From an uncultured Ruegeria sp. (GTDB lineage: Bacteria > Pseudomonadota > Alphaproteobacteria > Rhodobacterales > Rhodobacteraceae): DNA of 64,000 nt. The DNA is taken from contig NZ_CANNGO010000001.1 of the NCBI RefSeq assembly GCF_947504215.1, positions 992,001-1,056,000 on the forward strand, given 5' to 3'. The notes below the pieces were generated by a model that did not search any database, was not told where the DNA came from, and saw only the letters and a program-made list of their open reading frames with translations. A program made the translations under genes and the position numbers. Positions 54,764 through 63,506 of the stretch are shown one piece after another. Numbering within the stretch: position 1 is the stretch's first letter; every line of letters begins with the position of its first letter.

Positions 54764-55823
54764 AGTCACGCACTCCGGTGAAACCGGCGTCTTGAAGCTT
54801 GCCAAGGTAGGCGGCCAGCATTTCCGTTCCTTGTTCGCCGTTGTCATTCAGCGTCGCGGCCCATTCTTGCGCGACATTCGGCATGGCGTTTGCCCAGGCC
54901 GCGCGGTCTTCGTCCGAAACCTCAACGATCGTTCCGCCCGCTTCAACATAAGCATCCCGTGAGGCAGCAGCCCTGTCCATTGCAATACCGGCGACATGGT
55001 CACGGTAGTCGATGGCAACCGCCGTCAATACCTCTTTGACTTCGTCCGGCAGGCTTGCCCAATAGTCTGCATTAACCGTGATGGTTTTTGAGTTCACAGC
55101 ACCCAGATCGGCCTTGAGCATATACGGGGCAACTTCAGCGATCTTGAACGTCTTCGCCGCTTCGGGCCACAGCATTCCACAATCAACCAGACCCGTCTGA
55201 AGCATGTTGTAGAAATCGGTCAGCCCACCACGCACACCTGCCGCATCCTTGATGCCTTCGAGATACCGCAAGTTGAGACCGGCACCGGCAATCTTGCGCC
55301 CCTCTAGGTCCGAAACGGAAGCAACCGGTTCCGTGCAGAAAATCTGATATGTGTCGAGCACAACACCCGTGGCCAGATACACCTGGTTCTGTGCGGCAAA
55401 CTCGTTCTGCATCGCCGGGTATTCGCGTGCGATTTCATCTACGGCCTTGGCCACGGCACGGGAATCCGATGCCACAAAGGGTGTCGATCCCGAAATACCC
55501 TGACTGGGCAGCTTCGAAGAATGGAAGATGGTTGTGACGATGCCTATGTCACCAAGGCCCAGCTGGATTCCTTCCAGAACGCCTTTCGGCTTTACGATTG
55601 AACCGCCATAATTTTCTTGCCAGTTCATCTTGTAGTTGCCGGATTCGGCCAGTCGCTTGTCCACTTCCGGAATGAAGAAGTTGGTGAATTCTTTCACCCA
55701 CAATGCCCGGTCTGGGTAGCCGTCGATGACAACGGCAGAAATAGTTTCTTCTGCTGCGGCGGGCAGCGCCATGACGCTTGCCAGAGCAGCTCCGATAAGG
55801 CTGCGTTTGGTCCAGATTTTCAT
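54750..55823 (-). CDS. dctP: TRAP transporter solute-binding protein
   Basis: A 357-residue periplasmic DctP-family protein with signal peptide 1-24 (cleavage after PAAA). DLEGRKIAGAGLNLRYLEGI and YNMLQTGLVDCGM match the ligand-binding core. GGGAGGAG precedes the ATG. It follows the OsmC gene and should supply its TRAP channel with the operon's substrate. Confidence 0.9.
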   Translation of the reverse strand: MKIWTKRSLIGAALASVMALPAAAEETISAVVIDGYPDRALWVKEFTNFFIPEVDKRLAESGNYKMNWQENYGGSIVKPKGVLEGIQLGLGDIGIVTTIFHSSKLPSQGISGSTPFVASDSRAVAKAVDEIAREYPAMQNEFAAQNQVYLATGVVLDTYQIFCTEPVASVSDLEGRKIAGAGLNLRYLEGIKDAAGVRGGLTDFYNMLQTGLVDCGMLWPEAAKTFKIAEVAPYMLKADLGAVNSKTITVNADYWASLPDEVKEVLTAVAIDYRDHVAGIAMDRAAASRDAYVEAGGTIVEVSDEDRAAWANAMPNVAQEWAATLNDNGEQGTEMLAAYLGKLQDAGFTGVRDWTAE

Positions 55824-55856
55824 TTCTCTCCTCCCAGAAAGTCGGGCCTTTTGTCT

Positions 55857-56318
55857 TTATTGATTTGTTTTGACCCAGTTGACGGTCAGGTCCGTGCCTG
55901 CCGCTTCAAATAGTTTTGCGATGGCGCAATACTTGGCTGTCTCTTCGCCCACCCGTGTCAGCTCCCCCTGACTGGCGGGCGTGTCACATTTCACGGTGAG
56001 CTCGATTTCCGGAAACGGAACATCGATCTCCTCCTCCATCAGGACACCGCGCCGATCCAACCGGCATTTCGCGTCGATTGTCACCGTGCCAAGATCAATT
56101 CCTAATCGGTGCGCATTCTTGTGCCCGATGACATTCGTACAGGCGATCAAGGCTGCCATTGCGGTTTCGGTCGGAGACGGACCAAGATTTGTTCCGCCGC
56201 GTTCGACGGGTTCGTCGACAACCACATCAAGATCGCGAATTGGGATCTCGGTACGCGCATGTGTCGGGCATTGAGCTGTCGTGCGGTAAGTCACGACAGG
56301 TTTCACTTTCATGGCCAC
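55857..56318 (-). CDS. OsmC family protein
   Basis: A 153-residue OsmC/Ohr-fold protein. LGPSPTETAMAALIACTNVI carries one conserved cysteine (about C60) and the typical helix, and a second cysteine appears near residue 131 (EETAKYCAIAKLF). Such proteins usually reduce organic hydroperoxides via a cysteine pair. It may protect against oxidative products of ring cleavage, an inference from context. Confidence 0.8.
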   Translation of the reverse strand: MAMKVKPVVTYRTTAQCPTHARTEIPIRDLDVVVDEPVERGGTNLGPSPTETAMAALIACTNVIGHKNAHRLGIDLGTVTIDAKCRLDRRGVLMEEEIDVPFPEIELTVKCDTPASQGELTRVGEETAKYCAIAKLFEAAGTDLTVNWVKTNQ

Positions 56319-56330
56319 AGGGTTACCTCC

Positions 56331-56996
56331 TCATGCATAAGAGCAAACCTTTTCGAATGGGAAACGTGGAAGCTTCTGGAACAAACCGGTCTCGTCCGCG
56401 TAGCCCAGATTGCAAAGAAAATTGGACTTGAGCGTCGTGCCAGCGAAGAACTCCTCGTCGACGATCTTGTTCGAAAAGCCTGACATTGCGCCGACGTCCA
56501 ACCCGACAGCCCGGGCCGCAATCATGAAGTACGCGCCCTGCAGAGTGCCGTTTCGGTAGGCAGTGTCCGCTACGTATTCGGGTTTGTTTTCAAACAAGGG
56601 CCGACGGTCTTCGTGTGGGAAAAGAAACGGCAGTTCCTTCCAAAAGTCCAAGTCGTAGGCAATGATCGCCGTGACCGGTGCATCCATCATCTTTGGCACG
56701 TTTTTCGGCTTTAGCGACTTGGCAAGCCGTTCTTTGCCTTCAGGGCTCTTCACGAAAATAAAGCGCGCGGGCAACGTGTTCATGCTGGTCGCGCCATTGA
56801 TCGTGATATCATAAATCTCTTCGAGTAGGTCGTCAGCAACCGGTCTATCGGTCCACGCATAGTGAGACCTGGACTCGCGCAGGATCAAGGCGATCGCGTC
56901 ATCCGACAGACGTGGAATGCGTTCGCGCAGATCGCGATGATCTTGCTGCGCCTTGGCGCGAAGTGCCTCCAGCTCTGCCCCGGTCGGTGCGCTCAT
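56331..56996 (-). CDS. Nitroreductase family protein, RutE-like
   Basis: A 221-residue FMN-dependent protein. SRSHYAWTDRPV, NTLPARFIFVKSPEGKERLA, RNGTLQGAYFMIAARAVGLD and TTLKSNFLCNLGYAD match RutE/HadB-type reductases, which in E. coli reduce malonic semialdehyde to 3-hydroxypropionate. The ATG at 56996 overlaps the FAH-family stop by four bases. In this operon it could reduce a quinone or a semialdehyde product. Confidence 0.8.
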   Translation of the reverse strand: MSAPTGAELEALRAKAQQDHRDLRERIPRLSDDAIALILRESRSHYAWTDRPVADDLLEEIYDITINGATSMNTLPARFIFVKSPEGKERLAKSLKPKNVPKMMDAPVTAIIAYDLDFWKELPFLFPHEDRRPLFENKPEYVADTAYRNGTLQGAYFMIAARAVGLDVGAMSGFSNKIVDEEFFAGTTLKSNFLCNLGYADETGLFQKLPRFPFEKVCSYA

Positions 56997-57877
56997 GCCG
57001 CAGCCACCCTTGATTTGGCGTCCTTTTCGTCGATGACCGGGCTGGCACAAATGCCGATGCCTTCAATCTCGATCTCGACGGTTTCGCCCGGCTTCAACCA
57101 ACGGGGATTGGGCTTTTTGGCGTGGCCGACGCCCGGCGGCGTGCCCAACGCAATCAGATCTCCGGGCTCTAGAGTGGTATATTCCGAAATCGTCGCAATG
57201 ACCTGACGAACGCCCCAAATCATATTAGCGGTGTTCGAGCTTTGCAGGATCTCATCGCCCACACGGCTTTCGATCTTCAGACCAGATGCTCCGTCGGGCA
57301 GTTCGTCCGGCGTTACGGTAAAAGGACCGATCGCGCCCGTATCATCGAAGTTTTTGCCAGGCGTCCATTGAACTGTTTTGCGCTGATAGTCCCGCAGCGA
57401 CCCGTCGTTGAACACGGTGTAACCAAAGACATAATCCAATGCTTCCTCTTCCGAGATATGGCGACCTCGTTTTCCGACAATCAGCATAAGCTCGGCTTCG
57501 TAGTCCAGCTTCTCAGAACAGGCAGGCCGCACCATGGGCTGCCCAGCCGCCATGATCGAGTTTTTCCCGCGCATGAACAGCGTCGGGTACTCGGGGATGT
57601 CGTAACCACCTTCCTTAATGTGGTCCGTGTAGTTCAAACCCATGCAAATGATTGTGCCGGGCGAGGCCACGGGCAATGCCGGTGTGATAGACGACACAGG
57701 TACACTATCTGCAGCGGCGATTTTGTCAGCCATTGAGCCGGCCAATCCCGGCATACCTATCAAACCCATCAGATCGGAACCGATGGCAGGGTCCAAAGCC
57801 GTTAGATTCACTGCGTTTTCACCGTTTACGGCAAAAACCGCTGTGCCTTCCGAAGTTTCTCCCACCAAGTATTTCAT
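56993..57877 (-). CDS. Fumarylacetoacetate hydrolase family protein
   Basis: A 294-residue metal-dependent C-C hydrolase/isomerase-type protein. ICMGLNYTDHIKEGGYD, LDYEAELMLIVGKRG with metal carboxylates, GPFTVTPDE and ALGTPPGVGHAKKP are FAH signatures. Family members cleave acylpyruvates, isomerise or decarboxylate ring-cleavage products. It is first in the ten-gene operon and thus probably central to it. Confidence 0.88.
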   Translation of the reverse strand: MKYLVGETSEGTAVFAVNGENAVNLTALDPAIGSDLMGLIGMPGLAGSMADKIAAADSVPVSSITPALPVASPGTIICMGLNYTDHIKEGGYDIPEYPTLFMRGKNSIMAAGQPMVRPACSEKLDYEAELMLIVGKRGRHISEEEALDYVFGYTVFNDGSLRDYQRKTVQWTPGKNFDDTGAIGPFTVTPDELPDGASGLKIESRVGDEILQSSNTANMIWGVRQVIATISEYTTLEPGDLIALGTPPGVGHAKKPNPRWLKPGETVEIEIEGIGICASPVIDEKDAKSRVAAA

Positions 57878-57919
57878 TTTTCACCATCCATGTCAGTTCG
57901 CTTGATTTTTGCCGACTAT

Positions 57920-57948
57920 TTTGCCATATGTCAAATAATATCGATATT
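57920..57948. promoter_or_regulatory. Two palindromes, candidate GntR operators
   Basis: TTTGCCATATGTCAAA (57920-57935) is a 16-base palindrome with one mismatched pair of positions, and AATATCGATATT (57937-57948) is a perfect 12-base palindrome right after it. They lie between the divergent FAH-family and YciI-like genes, in the place expected for the operon's GntR regulator. Confidence 0.5.
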
Positions 57949-57961
57949 CTTGGAGATCCCG

Positions 57962-58348
57962 ATGGTTGCTTGGGCAGATTACAAATCAGAAGCGAAAAGC
58001 CGTGGCGCACTGGCACTGGAGCTTTATGTTGCACTCAGCACACCGGCCAAAGCGCCAGAGGACGTAAAGGCGTCACTTCCAGATCACTTGGCGTATCAGG
58101 CAGATCTTGAACGCTCGGGGCAGTTGGCTTTTGCCGGGCCGATGTCGGATGAGACCGGTGATCATATGCAAGGGATGGGCCTGATCATCTATCGCGCTGA
58201 CAGTCTTGAGGCCGCGCGAAAGCTGGCCGAGGACGATCCCATGCACAAAAGCGGGGCGCGCAGCTTTGTACTTCGACGCTGGATGATCAACGAAGGCGCG
58301 CTGAACATTTCAGTTGGTCTATCGACGGGAACAAGCGCCCTCAGTTAA
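57962..58348 (+). CDS. YciI-like protein
   Basis: A 128-residue ferredoxin-like-fold protein. DHLAYQADLERSGQLAFAGP and RKLAEDDPMHKSGARSFVLR are YciI-family features, with the histidine and aspartate of the pocket. YciI relatives include the TftG dehydrochlorinase of hydroxyquinol pathways, relevant because a hydroxyquinol-type dioxygenase is nearby. The ATG at 57962 has GGAG upstream. Confidence 0.8.
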   Translation: MVAWADYKSEAKSRGALALELYVALSTPAKAPEDVKASLPDHLAYQADLERSGQLAFAGPMSDETGDHMQGMGLIIYRADSLEAARKLAEDDPMHKSGARSFVLRRWMINEGALNISVGLSTGTSALS

Positions 58349-58390
58349 GAGCACCCAAGAGTTTGCGCCGCGAAAAAGGAAAAGTCGGAT

Positions 58391-59056
58391 ATGGACGCCA
58401 TACTAGATACCGAGGGCAAAGAAACATCGGCCACTCATGGTGCATATCGAAGGTTGCGCGAAATGATACTGACAGGCGAATTGCCCCCAGGGCAGAAACT
58501 CAAGATCGAGCAACTCCGCAAGCTTCTGAACACTGGCGCTAGTCCGGTACGTGAGGCACTTAGCCTGTTAACTTCGGACATGCTGGTCGAGCGGATTGAC
58601 CAGCGCGGGTTCAAGGCGGCACCGGTCAGCAAGTGTAATTTCGAAGAAATCCTTCTACTGCGTTGCAACCTCGAAGAAACCGCGCTGCGCGCGTCTATCG
58701 TCAACGCGGATGCGACCTGGGAGGATCGGCTTGTTTTGCGTCATCACCATATGAAAAGGGCCGGCCAAAACGGGTCACACGACTTCGAGGACGCGCACAA
58801 AGCGTTTCATTTGGCCTTATTGGACAATTCGAAACTGCCGTTGCTGCTACGGTATTGTTCGCAGCTATACGACCTGAACATTCGCTACCGTTATCTAGCG
58901 GCCGGCGGGTCGAGCTACAAAAAGCGAAACATCGCCGCCGAGCATCAGCTGATTATGGATGCTGCATTTGACCGAGACGCGGATGCCGCAACCCGGCATT
59001 TGATCGATCACTACTGTCGAACGGGTGAATACCTGAGCAGTCAGATGGGCTCATGA
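58391..59056 (+). CDS. GntR family regulator (FCD type), ring-cleavage operon
   Basis: A 221-residue protein with a winged helix (AYRRLREMILTGELPPGQKL then LRKLLNTGASPVREALSLLT) and an FCD effector domain with metal-type histidines (EDAHKAFHLALLDN, AEHQLIMDAAF). It lies 42 bases after the YciI gene and probably controls both its own unit and the divergent ten-gene operon. An IS5 remnant follows. Confidence 0.88.
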   Translation: MDAILDTEGKETSATHGAYRRLREMILTGELPPGQKLKIEQLRKLLNTGASPVREALSLLTSDMLVERIDQRGFKAAPVSKCNFEEILLLRCNLEETALRASIVNADATWEDRLVLRHHHMKRAGQNGSHDFEDAHKAFHLALLDNSKLPLLLRYCSQLYDLNIRYRYLAAGGSSYKKRNIAAEHQLIMDAAFDRDADAATRHLIDHYCRTGEYLSSQMGS

Positions 59057-59090
59057 TCTGCAACGGAATTCGTTTCTGGTCGATCTATCA

Positions 59091-59683
59091 GGCTCATGAC
59101 CCATTGATTTCCGTTGTTCTGCGTGTTTGACCTCCGCGAGAACAAGCGGTGAACGTGTCTGATCTTTTCTGGTTGAACGACGAGCATATGTCGCATCTGG
59201 AACCCTTCGCTCCTAAACCCCACCGAAAGTCTCGCGTTGATGACAGGCGCATCCTGAGTGGTATTACCTTCATCAGTCTTAATGGTTTGCGCTGGCGCGA
59301 TGCGCCGTAGGAATACGGCCCACATAAGACGCTCTAAAACCGCTGGAAGCGATGGAGCAACAAAGGGATCTTTGCTGAGATGCTGGCTGGCAGCCTGCCG
59401 AAGGTCGAATGGCGTCTTGGGGACCGCGGTTACGACGCCTACTAGTTCAGAGAAGCGTTGAAAGACAAAGGGATACGTGCCGGTATCCCCAGTCAGAAAC
59501 AACGCAAATCAACTATCCGATACGACAAGCGGCACTGTAAAAGACGCAACAGGATCGAGATCATGTTCGGCAGGCTCAAGGATGGGCGGAGGGTTGCGAC
59601 CCGCTACGACTGATGCCCGAAGGTCTTCCTGTCAGCAATCGCGCTTGCCGCTCTCGTCACCTATTGGGTATGAGTCCTGAGCC
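59091..59683 (+). mobile_element. Degenerate IS5-family insertion sequence
   Basis: Imperfect terminal inverted repeats start GGCTCATGACCCAT (59091 onward) and end ATGAGTCCTGAGCC (to 59683). Between them one plus-strand frame from 59155 to 59673 reads as an IS5-family transposase (SDLFWLNDEHMSHLEPFAPK; RWKRWSNKGIFAEML; LGDRGYDAY; RYDKRHCKRRNRIEIMFGRL). It has four internal stops and lacks the middle section with the first catalytic aspartate, so about 75 residues are deleted. It is inactive. Confidence 0.85.
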
Positions 59684-59715
59684 TAGGGTCATTTGAGATA
59701 AGGCTGTCGCGAAAA

Positions 59716-60783
59716 ATGCAGTTCCAGAAAGCACCTCTCGGAAAGAAAATGCCTGGAATAGAGCAATTATCGATCCTGATGCCGATTAGTTTTGGCGCTG
59801 TTATCATCAATACGATGCCGATCTGGCTTGCAGAGCTTGCAGACCATCGGCAGGTGTCTGAACCCCTCGCCGGTGGGCTTGGGAGCTTGGTCCTTTTGAC
59901 AGCCGCAGTTGCATGCGCGGTTCCGGCCCGGAGGAAAGCCGGCCTGTTTGTCCGGCTGTGTATCCCTATGGCACTCTTGGTTCTCGCGCTCGGCGAGCGA
60001 TTGTCGATAATTTTCATTGGTTTGACCTGTATATTGCTTGGGGCGGCATTTGGTTTTGTGACGAAACGGGCGCTGCATGCCTTGCAACAAGAGGGCGACC
60101 CCTTGAAGCTTGTCAGCGCGGCCCTCTCAATTGGTCTTGGCTTTTCATTTGTAATCTATCTTGTGCTGTCTGCTTCTTCGCTGCGCGTTTTATGGATTTT
60201 GGTAACTGCATCTGTATGCCTGTTGCTTGTTAGGCCGCAGAACACCCCCAAAACCATCCGCTGCCAACGGCATGAATCTACGATCGATTTGCCGCTTGGA
60301 TATGTTCCCTTTTTCATCATGATGGGCGCTTATTGGAGTTTTTTGGAACTATACGGCCAATCAATCAGCCCACAGGGCGGAATGGCAACGTGGCTTCTTT
60401 TCAGCCTTGTCACCGGTGCCATTGGATCATTCGTTGCTGGGTTGATTCCGCCCCGCCATTGGCGCCGGGTGCAGGCAATTGCATTGCTGGCGGCAGTTCT
60501 TACCGGCGCGGCAAGCTACATCGCCCCGCACATGGATTTTCTCGGCTTTACTATCGTGGCCAACGGGTTTTTTCTGTTTCTGTTTTTTCCGATTTACATC
60601 GCCTCCCGTCAGGACCGAGCACCCATGGCCATGGCGAGCTACTTGCTTGGATTTGCCTTTGGCGGCCTCGTCGGAGCATTTGTTTTGCAAATCGCAGGCT
60701 ACCCAGGTCTTGGTCTGGCGATCTTAGCCTCTGGTTTTATCGCGGTGTTGTCGGGGCCAAATGGGCTCTTTCATCGATCTTGA
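59716..60783 (+). CDS. MFS-like membrane protein
   Basis: A 355-residue hydrophobic protein with about 10 to 11 membrane segments and a short central hydrophilic loop (about 180-195). The overall pattern resembles a shortened major facilitator superfamily transporter, but no strong signature is seen and the substrate is unknown. Start at 59716 or at the in-frame ATG of 59749. The 3' end overlaps the converging regulator gene by 47 bases. Confidence 0.65.
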   Translation: MQFQKAPLGKKMPGIEQLSILMPISFGAVIINTMPIWLAELADHRQVSEPLAGGLGSLVLLTAAVACAVPARRKAGLFVRLCIPMALLVLALGERLSIIFIGLTCILLGAAFGFVTKRALHALQQEGDPLKLVSAALSIGLGFSFVIYLVLSASSLRVLWILVTASVCLLLVRPQNTPKTIRCQRHESTIDLPLGYVPFFIMMGAYWSFLELYGQSISPQGGMATWLLFSLVTGAIGSFVAGLIPPRHWRRVQAIALLAAVLTGAASYIAPHMDFLGFTIVANGFFLFLFFPIYIASRQDRAPMAMASYLLGFAFGGLVGAFVLQIAGYPGLGLAILASGFIAVLSGPNGLFHRS

Positions 60784-62308
60784 GGCCAGCTTGGGCCCAG
60801 TGCTCAAGCGCAGATGCTACCAGATCTCCGTTCGCCTCCCACATCGCGAGCTCGTCCATGACGCGGGTCTCAAAACCTGGGAACACATTGCGCAATATGG
60901 CGGCTTCGCCGCTGGCAGCCGTTTTGTCGCCCGTTGCAGAATAGAGCCAGACAAGATGCGCGTGGTGCCAATAAAAGCCCGGCATCGGGTTCAGTTGAAT
61001 TTCCAGTAGGGCTGCATCAAACAGACCGAGGCGTGCATATCGCCATGTCTTGGCAAAGTGATACCAACCGGGATGTTCAGGGGATAGCTCGATCGCTTTG
61101 TCAAGGAGCGCGATGGCCTCCTCCTCCCGTCCAATAAACGCATAGCAGTGCCCAATTTCAGATAGCACGTCCGAGTTGCCCGGGTTGAGAGCCAACGCTT
61201 TGTCCGCGGCTGCCTCAAACCCTTCGATGTCCCCAACATAGAGGCGACACATAGCGCGCGCCGTTTGCGCGAACGCATTATGTGGATCGGCGGCCACGGC
61301 TTTTTCCGCTGCGACCGTGGATAGAGCCAGCGCGTCGACATCAGCACGTTCGTTGACGTGGTAGCGGAATTCTTCGAGTAAGACGACCGCATAGGCAGCC
61401 CAACCGTTGGACGCGCCGGGATGACGCGCCAAAGCGGATGGAAGCGCCTCGCGCAGCGCGGCATGCAACTGCAAATCATAGGTGCGATAGTAGCGACGAA
61501 AGTCGGCGACTAGACGAAACATTGTCCAGCTTTCGTGAGGTGTCTTTTCCTGCTCTGGTCCGCTCGCACCTTGCGCCACGGGTCCGTGGGGCCCAGCGAT
61601 GCGGGCAGCACAAAGCTGCGCAATATGGTCCTGCACGTCGAAGATGGACTGAATCGCTGCTTCACGGTCGATCTGTTCGGACACGACAACAGAACCCGAA
61701 TGGGTCGAGACGAGCTGAACAGTGACTCGCAGCCGTGTCTCTGTGCGCCGGACACTTCCTTCCACGATGTAATCAGCGTGGTACTTGCGCTTTATCTCTT
61801 CCGGGTCGAGGGCCGCAGTTCGCGCTGCATCGGAGGTGGCCCGCGAAAGTACCATCAGGTCCCTAAAGCGCGACAGACTTGTGATAATCTCATCCGTCAG
61901 CCCATCCGGGATGAACCATGCTTCGGGGTCGGCGCTGGTGTTTCTAAACGGCAGCACCAGAAGGCAGGGCGCCGCCAGCGCGGGGCTTTGCGCTTCCTTA
62001 ATATAAGTGACTTGCGTTCTCAGCCGAAACCCTACCCCATGCACGGTTTCGATGATCCGTTGCGCAGCCCCCGTATCGCCAACGGCGTGACGCGCCTCCT
62101 TGATGGCTGTCGAAAGCGTTGCATCGGTGACGATCCGACCGTCCCAGACCCGCGCGATCAAGTCGCCCTTGCTGACGATCTGATCGTTGGCCTCAATCAA
62201 GGCGCGCAAAATTCCGGCCGTCTGGCGGGTCAAGCGGCGCATATCATCGCCACGTTCGGCCGTCATCCGGTCGAAGTCGATTCTGGCATCTGAAATCTCG
62301 ATCCTCAT
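60737..62308 (-). CDS. Winged-helix regulator with TPR-like C-terminus (CadC/adenylate-cyclase-associated type)
   Basis: A 523-residue protein. The N-terminal OmpR/CadC-type winged helix (about 1-100, TRQTAGILRALIEANDQIVS and DATLSTAIKEARHAVGD) is followed by a domain reading CLLVLPFRNTSADPEAWFIP to about 250, then TPR-like helices (about 310-480). No membrane segment is seen, unlike CadC, so it is probably cytoplasmic. The ATG at 62308 is preferred to a TTG at 62326. It may control the neighbouring homocysteine-methyltransferase gene, 148 bases away and divergent. Confidence 0.75.
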   Translation of the reverse strand: MRIEISDARIDFDRMTAERGDDMRRLTRQTAGILRALIEANDQIVSKGDLIARVWDGRIVTDATLSTAIKEARHAVGDTGAAQRIIETVHGVGFRLRTQVTYIKEAQSPALAAPCLLVLPFRNTSADPEAWFIPDGLTDEIITSLSRFRDLMVLSRATSDAARTAALDPEEIKRKYHADYIVEGSVRRTETRLRVTVQLVSTHSGSVVVSEQIDREAAIQSIFDVQDHIAQLCAARIAGPHGPVAQGASGPEQEKTPHESWTMFRLVADFRRYYRTYDLQLHAALREALPSALARHPGASNGWAAYAVVLLEEFRYHVNERADVDALALSTVAAEKAVAADPHNAFAQTARAMCRLYVGDIEGFEAAADKALALNPGNSDVLSEIGHCYAFIGREEEAIALLDKAIELSPEHPGWYHFAKTWRYARLGLFDAALLEIQLNPMPGFYWHHAHLVWLYSATGDKTAASGEAAILRNVFPGFETRVMDELAMWEANGDLVASALEHWAQAGLKIDERAHLAPTTPR

Positions 62309-62456
62309 CGGACCGACGATACCCAAAGGCTTGATCGGGGGAAAGCTCGGGAAATCCTCAGATTCTTCTCAGGCTTTTCTCAAGCGATGGGTACTGCTGC
62401 CCACTAGGTCTTTTCCCAATGCGCCTCTCCGAGGCATCAGATCGAAAGGATAAACC

Positions 62457-63392
62457 ATGAAGTATCGTACGGCTTTGCCACAAATGGCCGGCAAACAGAT
62501 GATCACGGATGGTGGGCTTGAGACGACGCTCATCTTCTACGACGGGATCGATTTGCCGCTATTCGCCGCGTTCAAGGCACTCGAAACTGACGCGGGGATT
62601 AGTGCGATAGACGCCTATATGGCGCGGTTCGCCAAGATAGCGATCGACGCAAAGCGCGGCTTCATTATGGACACGCCGACTTGGAGGGCCAGTGCGCGAT
62701 GGGCGGCCGAACTCAATATATCGCAGGCCGAATTGCGTACCATTCACCGTGAGGCGGTCGGCTCCTTGATCCGGTTGCGAGATCGTTGCGAAACTGACCA
62801 CAGTCCGTTTGTCCTCAACGGTGTGATCGGGCCGCAGGATGACGGTTATGCACCGACAAGGGTCATGTCCGCGGTAGAAGCAGAGAGCTATCACAGGGCG
62901 CAGGTCGGCTGGTTCGATGAGTTTGGTGCTGACATGGTCTCGGCGATCACTATGACATATTCTGACGAAGCCATCGGCATCGCCAGCGCCGCAAAGACCC
63001 AAGGTATGCCGGTCGTGATTGCCTTCACTGTTGAAACCGAAGGGCGACTGCCCTCGGGCGAGTCACTGGCAGACGCGATCCGCGCGGTTGACGACGCAAC
63101 GGACACCTATCCGGCTTACTATATGATCAATTGTGCACATCCGGAGCATTTTGTTCACGCACTCGACGGCGAATGGACAACCCGCATCATGGGACTCAGG
63201 GCCAATGCATCCCGAATGAGTCATGCAGAGCTTGACGCATCAGAAACGCTTGATGACGGGGACCCGGACGAGCTTGGCGCACTTTACGCCGGTATGTCGG
63301 CACGACTTCCGAACCTGACCGTGATGGGCGGCTGCTGTGGGACAGATCATCGTCACATTGCGGCGATCTGCAAGGCGACAAGCGCCGCCTGA
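62457..63392 (+). CDS. Homocysteine S-methyltransferase family protein
   Basis: A 311-residue zinc-dependent TIM-barrel protein. The zinc cysteines are C226 (INCAHPEH), C293 and C294 (MGGCCGTDH). TDGGLETTLIFYDGIDLPLF is the typical opening. Members transfer a methyl group from S-methylmethionine or a betaine to homocysteine. The donor is not evident. It stands alone after a divergent regulator. Confidence 0.88.
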   Translation: MKYRTALPQMAGKQMITDGGLETTLIFYDGIDLPLFAAFKALETDAGISAIDAYMARFAKIAIDAKRGFIMDTPTWRASARWAAELNISQAELRTIHREAVGSLIRLRDRCETDHSPFVLNGVIGPQDDGYAPTRVMSAVEAESYHRAQVGWFDEFGADMVSAITMTYSDEAIGIASAAKTQGMPVVIAFTVETEGRLPSGESLADAIRAVDDATDTYPAYYMINCAHPEHFVHALDGEWTTRIMGLRANASRMSHAELDASETLDDGDPDELGALYAGMSARLPNLTVMGGCCGTDHRHIAAICKATSAA

Positions 63393-63506
63393 AACACCGA
63401 AATGTGGGCGCCACGGCGTTCTCCCAAAAAGACAGCCGCATGCGGAAAGCGCCTCATGTGTTCTGTGATCTTGACTTGAAACCACTACGCAAAAGGATTT
63501 TTTTTG

